64,000 nucleotides of DNA from Alistipes sp. UBA934 (GTDB taxonomy: Bacteria > Bacteroidota > Bacteroidia > Bacteroidales > Rikenellaceae), in NCBI GenBank assembly GCA_002293535.1, contig DBDK01000005.1, forward strand, positions 1 through 64,000, written 5' to 3'. Made by a program: the position numbers and the translations under genes. Shown piece by piece: positions 34,851-44,072 of the stretch (the stretch's first letter is position 1; the number at the start of each line of letters is the position of its first letter). The notes under the pieces were generated by a model, which saw only the letters and a program-made list of their open reading frames with translations, ran no database searches and was not told where the DNA came from.

Positions 34851-35594
34851 TTATAACATCCGGAACGAATCGGCATCGGCAAGAGCAGGAAACTTGAGGC
34901 GGAAAGCGCGCAAAGCTTCGAGATCGGCGAAGGCGACCAGGCTTTGTTCGGGGTTGAGAGTGACATTCGCGTTTTCGATCGCACGGCCTTTATAGTCAAT
35001 GAGATGGCTCTCGCCGATACGATTAGTTGCCGCCACATAACACAGATTTTCGATCGCACGAGCCCGCAAAAGAATGTTCCAGGCGTCGATACGAGCTGTG
35101 GGCCAGTCGGCCGAATAAACGATCATATCGTAATCTGCACCGTCGTTTTGAGCGTCGCCCTGCTGTCGCGCGAAAACGGGAAACCGAAGGTCGTAGCAAA
35201 CCTGAAGCAGGATTCGCCAACCCTGCCATTCGACAATAACGCGTTCTGTACCAGCAGTATAGTGGTGATGTTCGCCGGCAAACGAAAATAAGTGCCGCTT
35301 GTCATAATGAACGTGTGAGCCGTCGGGCCTGACGAAAAACATTCGGTTATAATACTGTCCGGTTTCTTGCACCGCTACGCTTCCGGTGATCGCAGCCCCG
35401 GTACGAGCTGATGTTTCCTGCATCCACGATAATGTTTTTGCACCACCATCAGGCTCGGCAATACCTTTTGGTTCAGTGGTATAGCCTGTCGTAAACATTT
35501 CGGGCAGTAGTATCAAATCGATCGTTTCGGAGGTGATCTTCGATACCGATTCCAAAACCCTTTTCGGGCCATCCTGTAAAAGCAACACTCTCAT
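34851..35594 (-). CDS. Nitrilase-family omega-amidase (YafV-like)
   Basis: The 247-residue protein has the nitrilase triad: Glu in LLPEMFTTGY, Lys in HYDKRHLFSF and Cys in QVCYDLRFP. The rest (NILLRARAIENLCYVAATNR) is typical of the YafV/NIT2 branch, which hydrolyses alpha-ketoglutaramate and similar omega-amides. It is cytoplasmic with no signal. It is transcribed divergently from thrB. A minus-strand TAACTTTG box at 35603-35610 lies close to the start. Confidence 0.85.
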   Translation of the reverse strand: MRVLLLQDGPKRVLESVSKITSETIDLILLPEMFTTGYTTEPKGIAEPDGGAKTLSWMQETSARTGAAITGSVAVQETGQYYNRMFFVRPDGSHVHYDKRHLFSFAGEHHHYTAGTERVIVEWQGWRILLQVCYDLRFPVFARQQGDAQNDGADYDMIVYSADWPTARIDAWNILLRARAIENLCYVAATNRIGESHLIDYKGRAIENANVTLNPEQSLVAFADLEALRAFRLKFPALADADSFRML

Positions 35595-35635
35595 AATGTC
35601 TGCAAAGTTAAAATTTTTTATTAATTTCGCGGCAG

Positions 35636-36559
35636 ATGGAAATGATTAGGATTTTTGCGCCGGCGACCGTGGCAAATCTCGGTTGCGGATTCGACATTAT
35701 GGGAATGGCCATCGACGGGGTGGGCGACGTGATGGAGGTTTCGGTTGGCGAAGGCACAGGGCTGGCTATTAAAAATAGCAGCGATGTGGCCCTGCCGGAC
35801 GATGTGGAAGGCAACGTGATGACTCCCGCGGTGAGGGCGTTACTATCTGCATACGGGCAAAATAAACGGGTGGAAATCAACATATTGAAGAAGATTCGTC
35901 CGGGTAGCGGCATCGGTTCCAGTGCGGCCTCCTCGGCAGGAGCAGTGGTAGGTGTGAACGAACTGTTGGGCAGACCGTTCGGTGCGGTGCGGTTGGTGGA
36001 GTTTGCGATGGAGGGAGAGAGTCTGATCGGTGGGGGAGCGCATCACGCAGATAATGTGGCGCCGGCCATTATGGGTGGCGTGGTTTTGATAAGAGGTTAC
36101 AGTCCATTGGACATCATACAGTTACCCATTCCTGATAATTTTTACACGGCAGTCGTACATCCTCACATTACGGTTACTACTTGCGAGGGAAGGGGAGTTC
36201 TGCCGCGGGAGATTCCGTTGCAAACCGCTATTACTCAATGGGGTAACGTGGGCGGATTGGTTGGGGGACTGGCCCTGGGTGATATGGCGCTGGTCGGAAG
36301 ATCGGTACGCGATGTGGTGGCTGAGCCGGCACGAAAACATTTTATTCCAGGCTATGACGAGCTGAAACATAGAGCTTTAGCTGCAGGTGCCCTGGGTGTG
36401 AACATAGCGGGTAGCGGTCCGGCGGTTTTTGCTGTCGTGGACTCGATGGAAGGAGCGAATGAGCTCTGTGAGGTGATGAAGGCGCATTTTATGGCACTTG
36501 GGATCGAGGCCGATGTCTACCCATCGAAAATTTCGGGTCAGGGGGCCCGCGTGGTATGA
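35636..36559 (+). CDS. thrB: Homoserine kinase
   Basis: The 307-residue GHMP kinase starts MEMIRIFAPATVANLGCGFD, the ThrB signature, and carries the ATP loop PGSGIGSSAASSAG near residues 87-100, plus the motif NIAGSGPAVFAV near the end. The ATG at 35642 is an alternative start. It phosphorylates homoserine for threonine synthesis. It overlaps thrC in ATGA form. The aspartokinase-homoserine dehydrogenase gene that often precedes thrB is not next to it; the neighbour is a divergent nitrilase. Confidence 0.93.
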   Translation: MEMIRIFAPATVANLGCGFDIMGMAIDGVGDVMEVSVGEGTGLAIKNSSDVALPDDVEGNVMTPAVRALLSAYGQNKRVEINILKKIRPGSGIGSSAASSAGAVVGVNELLGRPFGAVRLVEFAMEGESLIGGGAHHADNVAPAIMGGVVLIRGYSPLDIIQLPIPDNFYTAVVHPHITVTTCEGRGVLPREIPLQTAITQWGNVGGLVGGLALGDMALVGRSVRDVVAEPARKHFIPGYDELKHRALAAGALGVNIAGSGPAVFAVVDSMEGANELCEVMKAHFMALGIEADVYPSKISGQGARVV

Positions 36560-37953
36560 GGTACATTACAACGAGAAGGGGTGGATTTGGGGCTACAGGA
36601 GGCTCCAGTGCGGATTTTTCGTTGCGGGAAGCGGCTTTTGAGGGTCTGGCGCCCGACGGAGGGCTGTTTATACCTGCCGAAATTCCACAGGTTTCGATGG
36701 ACGAGGTGCGTGAACGGGCTGCCGGTGGATTTGCGGATATGGCCGAATATTTGGCAGGATTGTTCTTTGGAAACGACCTGTCAGCCAGCGAATTAAGTGA
36801 GGCGTGCAAGGAGGCTTTCAATTTTCCGGTGCCCCTTCGGCGAGTCGGAGCAGGCGAGGATCGGTCTGAATCTGGAGGTGCTGAGGACGATCTTTATACT
36901 TTGGAGCTTTTTCACGGCCCGACAGCGGCGTTCAAGGATTTCGGGGCAGGATTTATGGGTCGGGTGCTGGGAAGATTACGCACTGACAACGAGCGACTTA
37001 CGATTCTTACAGCGACAAGCGGCGACACGGGAAGCGCGGTGGCGCACGGATTTCTGAATGTGCCCGGAATAGACGTGGTCATACTCTATCCGGACGGCAA
37101 AATCAGCGACCTGCAAGAGAGTCAGATGACTACGCTGGGAAGCAATATTCACGCACTGAGGGTGGAGGGAACGTTCGATGATTGTCAGCGAATGGTAAAA
37201 GAGGTTTTTGCCGATACGCAATTTCGTGAAAATTACAATATTACATCGGCCAACTCAATAAATACTTTACGTTGGATCCCGCAGTCGTTCTACTACTTTT
37301 GGGGCGTTCTGAAATGGCAAGAGGCGGTGGGTGAGAAGGGTGGTTTTAGTGGAACCGCACCCGAAATTGTTGTTCCGAGTGGTAATTACGGCAATCTGTC
37401 GGCAGGAATGCTGGCGAAGCGTATGGGGCTGAATATCAAGCGATTTGTGGCAGCATCGAACGCCAATGACGTGGTACCGGAATGGTTGCGAGCAGGAGAA
37501 TATTGTCCGCGGCCGTCGGTGAGAACGATCGCAAACGCGATGGATGTGGGAGCGCCGAGCAACTATGAGAGGATGGTGGCGCTGGCGGGAGGCCCGAATG
37601 CGAGCGGTGGGAGTAACTCAGCAACAATAATTGACGCTCTTAGGGCAGAAATCGTGGGTTACGCGTCGAATGACGAACAGATTCGTGCTGCAATTCGAGA
37701 AATGTACGATAAATTCGACTACATCTCCGACCCACACAGTGCAACTGGCTACAACGCTGCAAAGCACTATCATACAAGAGGTTTCTGGCTATCGACAGCC
37801 GCGGCGGCGAAGTTCGGAGAGGTGATAGAGCCGGTGCTCGGTTTTGCGCCGGAAATCCCGGAGCGACTGGCAAAACTGCTGGGTCGCAAGAAAATCTCGA
37901 CACCGATCGCGCCCGATGCGAAGTTGCTGAGAGAGTACGTGGCGGGGCTTTGA
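36556..37953 (+). CDS. thrC: Threonine synthase
   Basis: The 465-residue PLP enzyme contains the PLP-lysine motif TAAFKDFGAGFM near residue 124, ATSGDTGSAV and PSGNYGNLSAGMLAKRMGL, all standard in ThrC. N-terminal residues match the short bacterial type starting MRYITTRRG. It converts O-phosphohomoserine to threonine. Start overlaps thrB, so the two are translationally coupled. Confidence 0.95.
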   Translation: MRYITTRRGGFGATGGSSADFSLREAAFEGLAPDGGLFIPAEIPQVSMDEVRERAAGGFADMAEYLAGLFFGNDLSASELSEACKEAFNFPVPLRRVGAGEDRSESGGAEDDLYTLELFHGPTAAFKDFGAGFMGRVLGRLRTDNERLTILTATSGDTGSAVAHGFLNVPGIDVVILYPDGKISDLQESQMTTLGSNIHALRVEGTFDDCQRMVKEVFADTQFRENYNITSANSINTLRWIPQSFYYFWGVLKWQEAVGEKGGFSGTAPEIVVPSGNYGNLSAGMLAKRMGLNIKRFVAASNANDVVPEWLRAGEYCPRPSVRTIANAMDVGAPSNYERMVALAGGPNASGGSNSATIIDALRAEIVGYASNDEQIRAAIREMYDKFDYISDPHSATGYNAAKHYHTRGFWLSTAAAAKFGEVIEPVLGFAPEIPERLAKLLGRKKISTPIAPDAKLLREYVAGL

Positions 37954-37982
37954 GAGGAGGCAGCGCAGGAGTTCCGGGGGGG

Positions 37983-39416
37983 TTAGCGAGCCGACTTTGT
38001 GCGAACGTACTGGTCGATGGCGCGAGCGGCGCGACGACCTGCCCCCATTGCGAGAATTACCGTGGCCGCTCCCGTGACGGCATCACCCCCTGCGAAAACC
38101 CCTGCACGAGTGGTCGAACCGGCCTCATCGGCAATCAAACAACCGCGACGATTAGTGTCCAAACCATCTGTAGTCGAAGCAATTAGCGGATTGGGCGAAG
38201 TACCCAAAGCCATAATAACAGATTCGCATTCGATCTCGAACTCAGAACCGGCAATCTCGACCGGAGAACGACGACCCGAAGAATCCGCCTCACAGAGCTC
38301 CATACGAACGCACCTCACAGCGCGAACCCAACCACGCTCGTCGCCAAGAATCTCAACAGGATTGGTAAGCAACTGAAAATCAATACCCTCCTCGCGAGCG
38401 TGATGCACCTCCTCGACGCGAGCAGGAAGCTCGGCTTCGCTGCGACGATAGACTATGGAGGCTTTGGAGCCAAGACGTGCAGCCGTACGAACAGCATCCA
38501 TAGCGACATTACCGCCACCGACCACGACAGTGTGCGCGCCGACGAAAATCGGAGTATCGTAACACTCGTCGAATGCACGCATAAGGTTGGCGCGAGTCAA
38601 AAATTCGTTGGCAGAGACCACTCCATTGAGGTTTTCGCCGGGGATACCCATAAAATAGGGGAGACCGGCACCCGAACCTACGAACACGGCATCGAAGCCC
38701 TCACCGCCCTGAGCGGGAGGATCGAGGAGCTGATCTATGGTAAGAGTGCGGCCAATGATGATGTCGGTCTCGATATGCACCCCAAGTGCCTCGATCTTAG
38801 CTATTTCGCGTGCTACGATTCGCTCCTTGGGAAGGCGGAATTCGGGAATACCATAGACCAGCACGCCACCGGGACGATGCAAAGCCTCGAAAATCGTGAC
38901 CTCATAACCCATCTGAGCAAGGTCGCTGGCACACGTCAAACCCGCAGGCCCACTACCGACGATAGCAACGCGATGGCCGTTGGGGGCGGGCTTCGATGGG
39001 TGATCGGCTTCAGTTGCGGAAATGCCTAATGCCGCGGCTTCGAGTGCCCAATCGCCAACGTAACGCTCTAATTTTCCGATATTTACAGGTTCACCCTTGA
39101 TGCCGAGCACGCAAGCGCCCTCGCACTGACTCTCCTGAGGGCAAACACGGCCGCAAACAGACGGCAACAACGAATCGCGAGCGATAATGGAAGCCGCGGT
39201 GGCGAAATTACCCTGCAAAACCTCGGAAATGAACTCCGGGATCTGAATGGAAACAGGGCATTGCGCTACACAAGGCTTGTTGCGGCAATTCAAACACCGC
39301 GATGCCTCAGCCTGCGCCTCTTCGGCCGTGAAACCGTAACTTACCTCCTCGAAATTGGTCGCGCGAACGGCCGGATCCTGCTCGCGGGCGTTGAGCCTGG
39401 GTATCTTATTTGCCAT
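37983..39416 (-). CDS. nfnB: NfnB-type NADPH:ferredoxin oxidoreductase large subunit (glutamate synthase small-chain family)
   Basis: The frame is open further upstream, but the ATG at 39416 opens the family start MANKIPRLNAREQDP and overlaps the preceding gene by only 11 bases. The 477-residue protein has an N-terminal cysteine-rich iron-sulphur region (CLNCRNKPCVAQCPV and CGRVCPQESQCEGACV), an FAD-binding motif (VAIVGSGPAGLTCASDL) and an NADPH motif (VVGGGNVAMDAVR). Together with the next gene this is the NfnAB pair that couples NADH, NADPH and ferredoxin by electron bifurcation in anaerobes. GltD alone is less likely because of the linked NfnA. Confidence 0.88.
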   Translation of the reverse strand: MANKIPRLNAREQDPAVRATNFEEVSYGFTAEEAQAEASRCLNCRNKPCVAQCPVSIQIPEFISEVLQGNFATAASIIARDSLLPSVCGRVCPQESQCEGACVLGIKGEPVNIGKLERYVGDWALEAAALGISATEADHPSKPAPNGHRVAIVGSGPAGLTCASDLAQMGYEVTIFEALHRPGGVLVYGIPEFRLPKERIVAREIAKIEALGVHIETDIIIGRTLTIDQLLDPPAQGGEGFDAVFVGSGAGLPYFMGIPGENLNGVVSANEFLTRANLMRAFDECYDTPIFVGAHTVVVGGGNVAMDAVRTAARLGSKASIVYRRSEAELPARVEEVHHAREEGIDFQLLTNPVEILGDERGWVRAVRCVRMELCEADSSGRRSPVEIAGSEFEIECESVIMALGTSPNPLIASTTDGLDTNRRGCLIADEAGSTTRAGVFAGGDAVTGAATVILAMGAGRRAARAIDQYVRTKSAR

Positions 39417-40266
39417 ATTCAAGCTTACATTTGTGGTGAGCGCGCTCCTCCTGAGTGCGATACATTCCCTGACGGCGAATCGCCTCGTCGAAATCGACCT
39501 GATGAGCATCGAATTCGGGCCCATCGACGCACGCAAAATAGGTCTTACCACCAACGGAAACGCGACAAGCGCCGCACATACCGGTACCATCGACCATAAG
39601 GGTATTGAGGCTGGCGATAGTTGGAATACCGAGTTCGGCGGTAGTTGCAGCAACGAATTTCATCATAACCATAGGGCCGATCGTGACAACCTCATCGTAC
39701 TTTTTACCATCTTTTTCGACGAGCTGGCGAACGAGACCTGTCACCAAACCGTGGAATCCGACGCTACCGTCATCCGTGGCAAGGTAAAGATTGTCAGCCA
39801 TTTGGCGCATATCGTCGGTTAAAATGAGAAGGCTCTTGTTGCGAGCGCCTATAATGACGTCTGTGTGAATGCCGTGTTCGTGCAGCCACTTGACCTGAGG
39901 ATATACCGGAGCCGCGCCTACACCGCCCGCAACGAACAAGAAGCGCTTAGAGTGGAGTGTATCGGCAGATTCGTGAACAAATTCGGACGGACGACCAAGC
40001 GGACCGGTGAAATCGGAGATAGTGTCGCCGGGTTTTAATGCGTTGAGCTTAAGGGTCGTGGCGCCTACCGTCTGAGTGACGATCTGAACCCAACCCTCCG
40101 AAGGAGAGTAATCGGCAATAGTGAGCGGGATGCGTTCGCCGTGCTCATCGACTCTGACAATGACAAACTGGCCGGGCTGAGCGGAACGAGCGATACGGGA
40201 AGCCTCGATGCGCATCAACACAGTGTCCGGCGTGAGCACGCGACGCTCTAAAATTTTGAAACTCAT
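39406..40266 (-). CDS. nfnA: NfnA-type small subunit (sulfide/dihydroorotate dehydrogenase-like FAD/NAD protein)
   Basis: The 286-residue protein has a ferredoxin-reductase-like FAD domain (GQFVIVRVDEHGERIPLTIA), an NAD-binding motif (FVAGGVGAAPVYPQVKWL) and a C-terminal cysteine cluster MCGACRV with a later FACVDGPEF for a [2Fe-2S] cluster. Paired with NfnB, it supplies the NADH side of the bifurcating transhydrogenase. Overlaps on both sides (four bases with the DUF1573 gene, 11 with nfnB). Confidence 0.88.
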   Translation of the reverse strand: MSFKILERRVLTPDTVLMRIEASRIARSAQPGQFVIVRVDEHGERIPLTIADYSPSEGWVQIVTQTVGATTLKLNALKPGDTISDFTGPLGRPSEFVHESADTLHSKRFLFVAGGVGAAPVYPQVKWLHEHGIHTDVIIGARNKSLLILTDDMRQMADNLYLATDDGSVGFHGLVTGLVRQLVEKDGKKYDEVVTIGPMVMMKFVAATTAELGIPTIASLNTLMVDGTGMCGACRVSVGGKTYFACVDGPEFDAHQVDFDEAIRRQGMYRTQEERAHHKCKLEYGK

Positions 40267-40625
40267 CGTCTTATCACTTTACCGGTGATTACCAAAAAAT
40301 CGCGATACTGGCCGCCGCCGCTGACAACAGCTATACTCTTGGAGAACTCGCCGCGATAGCCCATAGGTTCGAATGTGACGCTGATGCTGCCACTCTGACC
40401 AGGCTGAATAAGGCCGCGAGTAAATTCGGGAGTCGCACAACCGCACGAAGGAACAGCCCGATCGATGGCGATAGGGTGGTCGGCGCGGTTGGTGAATCTA
40501 AAAGTGTGGGTGACAGGGCCTTTAGACTCGCGAATACGACCGAAATCGTACTCGGTTTTGTCCCACTTCAGAGGCGAAGTGCTCACCAATGCAGCTGCGA
40601 GAAGAATGTAAATTACCTTAATCAT
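40263..40625 (-). CDS. DUF1573 secreted protein
   Basis: The 120-residue protein has a short signal peptide (residues 1-17) and the DUF1573 pattern: YDFGRIRESKGPVTHTFRFT, VPSCGCATPEF and GQSGSISVTFEP. DUF1573 is an abundant periplasmic beta-sandwich domain in Bacteroidetes with unknown function; the CGC motif is constant. It is the first gene of the nfnAB unit by overlap, though no functional link is evident. Confidence 0.85.
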   Translation of the reverse strand: MIKVIYILLAAALVSTSPLKWDKTEYDFGRIRESKGPVTHTFRFTNRADHPIAIDRAVPSCGCATPEFTRGLIQPGQSGSISVTFEPMGYRGEFSKSIAVVSGGGQYRDFLVITGKVIRR

Positions 40626-40646
40626 TCGACAAATTTAAGGATTTTT

Positions 40647-40676
40647 TTGGCGTTATGAAAATTTGATGTATATTTG
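40647..40676 (+). promoter_or_regulatory. Promoter of tRNA-Asn
   Basis: A -33 TTG at 40647-40649 and a -7 box TATATTTG at 40669-40676 are separated by 19 bases, matching the Bacteroidetes sigma-ABfr consensus TTG-N19-TAnnTTTG. The tRNA starts 19 bases after the -7 box. Confidence 0.75.
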
Positions 40677-40695
40677 CACTCCGAAAGAGTAAAAT

Positions 40696-40769
40696 TCCTC
40701 TTTAGCTCAGTTGGTTAGAGCACCTGACTGTTAATCAGGGGGTCCAAGGTTCAAGTCCTTGAAGAGGAG
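40696..40769 (+). tRNA. tRNA-Asn (anticodon GTT)
   Basis: The 74 bases fold as a cloverleaf. The acceptor arm TCCTCTT pairs with AAGAGGA, the D arm includes AGCTCAGTTGGTTAGAGC, the anticodon stem is CCTGA/TCAGG with loop CTGTTAA (anticodon GTT at 40730-40732), and the T arm contains GGTTCAAGTCC. The discriminator is G. The 3' CCA is not encoded and must be added. It has its own promoter and is followed by a terminator. Confidence 0.97.
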
Positions 40770-40777
40770 CAGGCAGC

Positions 40778-40809
40778 AAGGGGCACGATTTTTGTCGTGT
40801 CCCTTTTTT
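40778..40809 (+). terminator. Intrinsic terminator of tRNA-Asn
   Basis: An 11-base stem (AAGGGGCACGA with its partner TCGTGTCCCTT, one G-U pair) encloses a T-rich loop and is followed by a six-T tract. The next gene starts only 7 bases beyond, so that gene may depend on readthrough or on a promoter hidden in the tRNA region. Confidence 0.85.
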
Positions 40810-40815
40810 GTTACT

Positions 40816-42108
40816 ATGAATAAGAAGATCGTAATAGTTGCATTAGTGATCGTGGGACTGGTCGCAGTGGCTACCTTGGGAGTACAGATGTGGGCTCAGC
40901 ACAAGGTGCGTGCGATTATCGAGCAGAGTGTCAGCGGGATAGGCGCGCGCGTCTCATTAGGTCGGGTGGGAGTGAACCCATTTGCGCGCGCGATCACTCT
41001 ACACGATATTCGAATAAGTGCCCAACCGCGAGACCCCCTGGCCGATCGCGACTCAAGCGGGATAGTATCATTCGGCGTAAATATCAAGCGAATACGAGCC
41101 CGTGGAGTAAATGTTAAAACATTAAATGTTAGCAGTTTGACTACGGATATCTCAAGTGCTTCTTTAGCTACTGCAAAGGGCGATAAGCACTCGCTGGTGG
41201 AGCTTTTCGGGAGCAGAATAGACGTCAGCGACCTTGCCACGGGGCATTTTACGGCCGATAGCATAGTGTGCAGTTTCGGCACAGGCGAGAGTGACCAAAA
41301 CCATATCAGTTTACGCGAAATTGCCTGCGAAGGGATCGACGTGGCGCGCATAATTGCACAGAAGGCACTCTCGATAGATAGCGTGAAGCTCGGTGGAACG
41401 CGCCTGAAGAGCTATAAAAACAGACAGATATACGAAGCGCCGCGCCATAAACCCTTGCTGTGGCAAACTATTCAGGCACTACCTATTCCAGTAGAGATCA
41501 GGCATATAGCATTTTTGGACGCTGACATAGAGTATGACGAACTATCGGCCACGGGTGATTCGCCGGGAGTGGTGACGCTGGACGATATGCACGGTGAAGC
41601 GAGAAATATGACCAACATAGCAGAGGGCAATGAACGATTTTTCAGAGTAGATCTGCAGACAGTGCTGATGGGAGAAGGTGATTTTGTGGCGACCTGCCTG
41701 TTTCCGGTCGATGCGGCGGACGATCACTGGGAAGTAAGCGGAAGGCTGGGGGCTACGGATCTGAGAAGCTTCAACCAAGCGCTGGAGCCGTTGATGAACG
41801 TGAGGATAGATTCCTGCAATCTGCAAAGTCTTGATTTCCAGATCATAGGGACACACATCGAATCGAGTGTAAATCTGACGATGCTCTACACGGATTTGAA
41901 CGTAGAATTGTTGCGCCGACACGACCACACTCGCAAATTGGGCCTGCCGACGTTGGTTTTGGACAATTTTGTACTGAAACACGCCAATCCTTTACCCGGA
42001 CAATCAGTAAGACAGGGTTCGGGTACGCACACTCACGACTATGAACGCTCGACTTTCAACTTCATTTGGAAGTCGGTGGTTCCCGGGGTGACTCGGACGG
42101 TTCTATGA
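40816..42108 (+). CDS. AsmA-like/DUF748-type membrane-anchored protein
   Basis: The frame opens inside the tRNA, but the ATG at 40816 is chosen because it opens an N-terminal membrane anchor (MNKKIVIVALVIVGLVAVATL). The 430-residue product resembles the AsmA/DUF748 group: a VEVNPFARAITLHDIRI-like start (here LGRVGVNPFARAI), repeated long beta strands, and the late NLTMLYTDLNVELL. It would face the periplasm, perhaps in lipid or surface-assembly transport. The last 47 bases overlap the convergent PerM-type gene. Family confidence is moderate. Confidence 0.6.
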   Translation: MNKKIVIVALVIVGLVAVATLGVQMWAQHKVRAIIEQSVSGIGARVSLGRVGVNPFARAITLHDIRISAQPRDPLADRDSSGIVSFGVNIKRIRARGVNVKTLNVSSLTTDISSASLATAKGDKHSLVELFGSRIDVSDLATGHFTADSIVCSFGTGESDQNHISLREIACEGIDVARIIAQKALSIDSVKLGGTRLKSYKNRQIYEAPRHKPLLWQTIQALPIPVEIRHIAFLDADIEYDELSATGDSPGVVTLDDMHGEARNMTNIAEGNERFFRVDLQTVLMGEGDFVATCLFPVDAADDHWEVSGRLGATDLRSFNQALEPLMNVRIDSCNLQSLDFQIIGTHIESSVNLTMLYTDLNVELLRRHDHTRKLGLPTLVLDNFVLKHANPLPGQSVRQGSGTHTHDYERSTFNFIWKSVVPGVTRTVL

Positions 42109-43114
42109 GTTTATACTCCTTGAAATAGATACGGATCAACAACAGGAAAACCGAAATCATCAACGGACCGAAGATAATACCCCAAAATCCGAACAACGGA
42201 AGACCGAGGATAACTCCGAAGATGACGATAAGGGGGTGGGTGTTGGAGATCTTCTTGTTCAAAACGATGCGGGCGAGGTTATCGACATTGGCAATAACGA
42301 GCAATCCGCAAAGCATAAGAGCGATGCCGGTCCAAATTTCGCCTCCTGCAATGAACCAAATACCGAGAGGAACGCTGACGATTATCGTACCCACCATAGG
42401 AATGAGGCCGCAAAGAGAGGTCATAAATGCCCAAAATACAACGTTCGGAACGCCGAAAAGCCAATAGACCAGAGCCGCAACAAGGCCCTGACACATCATC
42501 ATAAGCGGAATACCGACGGCGTTGCTGTAGATGATCGACGTGACCTCGTCCAACAACTGCGTGCGGCTCTCCCCGCGGAACGGCATATACTTACCGACCC
42601 GGTTCTCAAGTGCCCGTGCGTGCGTTAGCATAAAGTACAGGATGATGATCGTCATAAAGATATTGGCCGCGAAACTGTAGGTCGTGTTGATGATGGCATT
42701 ACCTATTTTGGCAAAAACTCCGGTGAACGAATGGATCACATCGGCAGGAACGATTTCAAAACCGAGAAATTCGTTGATCCTGGGCACAGCCTCCTGAGCG
42801 ATCACGGGTACCTGAGAAACATCGACATTCTGGATTTCACCCGCCAGAAGTTCGAAAACAAGATATCCCAACCCAAGCAGCAATACGCAAATGCCAAGCA
42901 CGATAACCATTGCCGCAAGCCACGCAGGCCAACGGTGACGTTCGACCATACGGAAAATCAGCCGGCGGAACACGATGTAAAAGGCCACGGCGCCGAGAAA
43001 TGAGCCGACAAAAAAGGTCAGCTGCTTGATCATCACTGCGCCCATCAGGATGAGGATGCCAAGGAAAAGCAACTGGCGGAAAAAGGCGTTGTTTTTTTTG
43101 ATTGTTTCGATCAT
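42062..43114 (-). CDS. PerM/AI-2E-type membrane permease-like protein
   Basis: The 350-residue protein has about eight hydrophobic helices with the AI-2E family pattern: FFVGSFLGAVAFYIVFRRL, the C-terminal SLCGLIPMVGTIIVSVP and LIVIFGVILGLPLFGFWGII. Despite the family name the substrate is usually unknown. ATGA overlap with cysK (43111-43114), which precedes it. C-terminal tail is charged and proline-rich. Confidence 0.85.
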   Translation of the reverse strand: MIETIKKNNAFFRQLLFLGILILMGAVMIKQLTFFVGSFLGAVAFYIVFRRLIFRMVERHRWPAWLAAMVIVLGICVLLLGLGYLVFELLAGEIQNVDVSQVPVIAQEAVPRINEFLGFEIVPADVIHSFTGVFAKIGNAIINTTYSFAANIFMTIIILYFMLTHARALENRVGKYMPFRGESRTQLLDEVTSIIYSNAVGIPLMMMCQGLVAALVYWLFGVPNVVFWAFMTSLCGLIPMVGTIIVSVPLGIWFIAGGEIWTGIALMLCGLLVIANVDNLARIVLNKKISNTHPLIVIFGVILGLPLFGFWGIIFGPLMISVFLLLIRIYFKEYKLIEPSESPREPPTSK

Positions 43115-44031
43115 AGCTCAAAAAGTGGGGTTGAGAGGTATCTTTCGCCCGTGTCGGGCAGTAAAACGACTATGGTTTTGCCGGCGTTTTGTGGTTCGAG
43201 GGCGAGTTTGAGGGCGGCAGAAGCGGCGGCTCCGGACGAAACTCCCACGAGCAATCCCTCTGTGTCAGCCAATTGGCGACAAGTCTTGACAGCCTCGTCG
43301 TAAGAAATGTCCATTACCTGATCGACGATCTTTGCGTCATAATTTTTGGGAATAAAGCCCGCGCCGATACCCTGAATCTTGTGAGGCCCCGGAGTGCCTC
43401 CGGTCAGAACAGGCGAAGCATCGGGCTGCACTGCGACGATGCGGATCCCAGAGTTGTTTTCCTTGAGCCTGCGTCCTACACCGGTAATGGTTCCGCCCGT
43501 GCCGACGCCGGCAACGAAAATATCGACCTCCCCACCGGTAGCTGTCCAAATCTCAGGGCCGGTGGTGTTATAGTGGATCGCAGGGTTGGCGGGATTGTCG
43601 AACTGACCCAGAGTGACGGCACTGTGCTCCGCTCGAAGCTCCTCGGCTTTGGCGATGGCGCCCTTCATACCCTCGGCGCCGGGAGTGAGAACAACCTCGG
43701 CACCAAGCGCAGCTACGATCTTATGCCGCTCGACACTCATAGTTTCAGGCATTGTGAGAATGAGTTTGTAACCCTTTGCAGCGGCAACCAAAGCCAAACC
43801 GATGCCGGTATTGCCACTGGTGGGTTCGACTATAGTGCCACCCGACTTGAGACGACCCTGCACCTCGGCATCGGCGATCATAGCCAGCGCGATGCGATCC
43901 TTGACGCTACCACCGGGATTGAAATATTCGACCTTGGCAAGAAAGCGCACCTTAGATGCACCGTTTTCAGCTGCGAGGCGAGACAATTCGACGAGAGGGG
44001 TGTTTCCGATGAGTTCGGTAATACGTTTCAT
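43111..44031 (-). CDS. cysK: Cysteine synthase A (O-acetylserine sulfhydrylase)
   Basis: The 306-residue PLP enzyme starts MKRITELIGNTPLVELSRL and carries the PLP lysine in NPGGSVKDRIA (Lys44), the TSGNTGIG loop (70-77) and VGTGGTITGVGRRLK. It makes cysteine from O-acetylserine and sulfide. It is the first gene of a two-gene unit with the PerM-type gene, and divergent from rel. Confidence 0.95.
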   Translation of the reverse strand: MKRITELIGNTPLVELSRLAAENGASKVRFLAKVEYFNPGGSVKDRIALAMIADAEVQGRLKSGGTIVEPTSGNTGIGLALVAAAKGYKLILTMPETMSVERHKIVAALGAEVVLTPGAEGMKGAIAKAEELRAEHSAVTLGQFDNPANPAIHYNTTGPEIWTATGGEVDIFVAGVGTGGTITGVGRRLKENNSGIRIVAVQPDASPVLTGGTPGPHKIQGIGAGFIPKNYDAKIVDQVMDISYDEAVKTCRQLADTEGLLVGVSSGAAASAALKLALEPQNAGKTIVVLLPDTGERYLSTPLFEL

Positions 44032-44072
44032 AATGAGACAAATTTAAGAAATTTTTTGTATCTTCGCGCATA

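Noticed and set aside
38400..39029. Plus-strand frame of 209 codons within nfnB
   Set aside because: Antisense to a gene with clear FAD and NADPH motifs.
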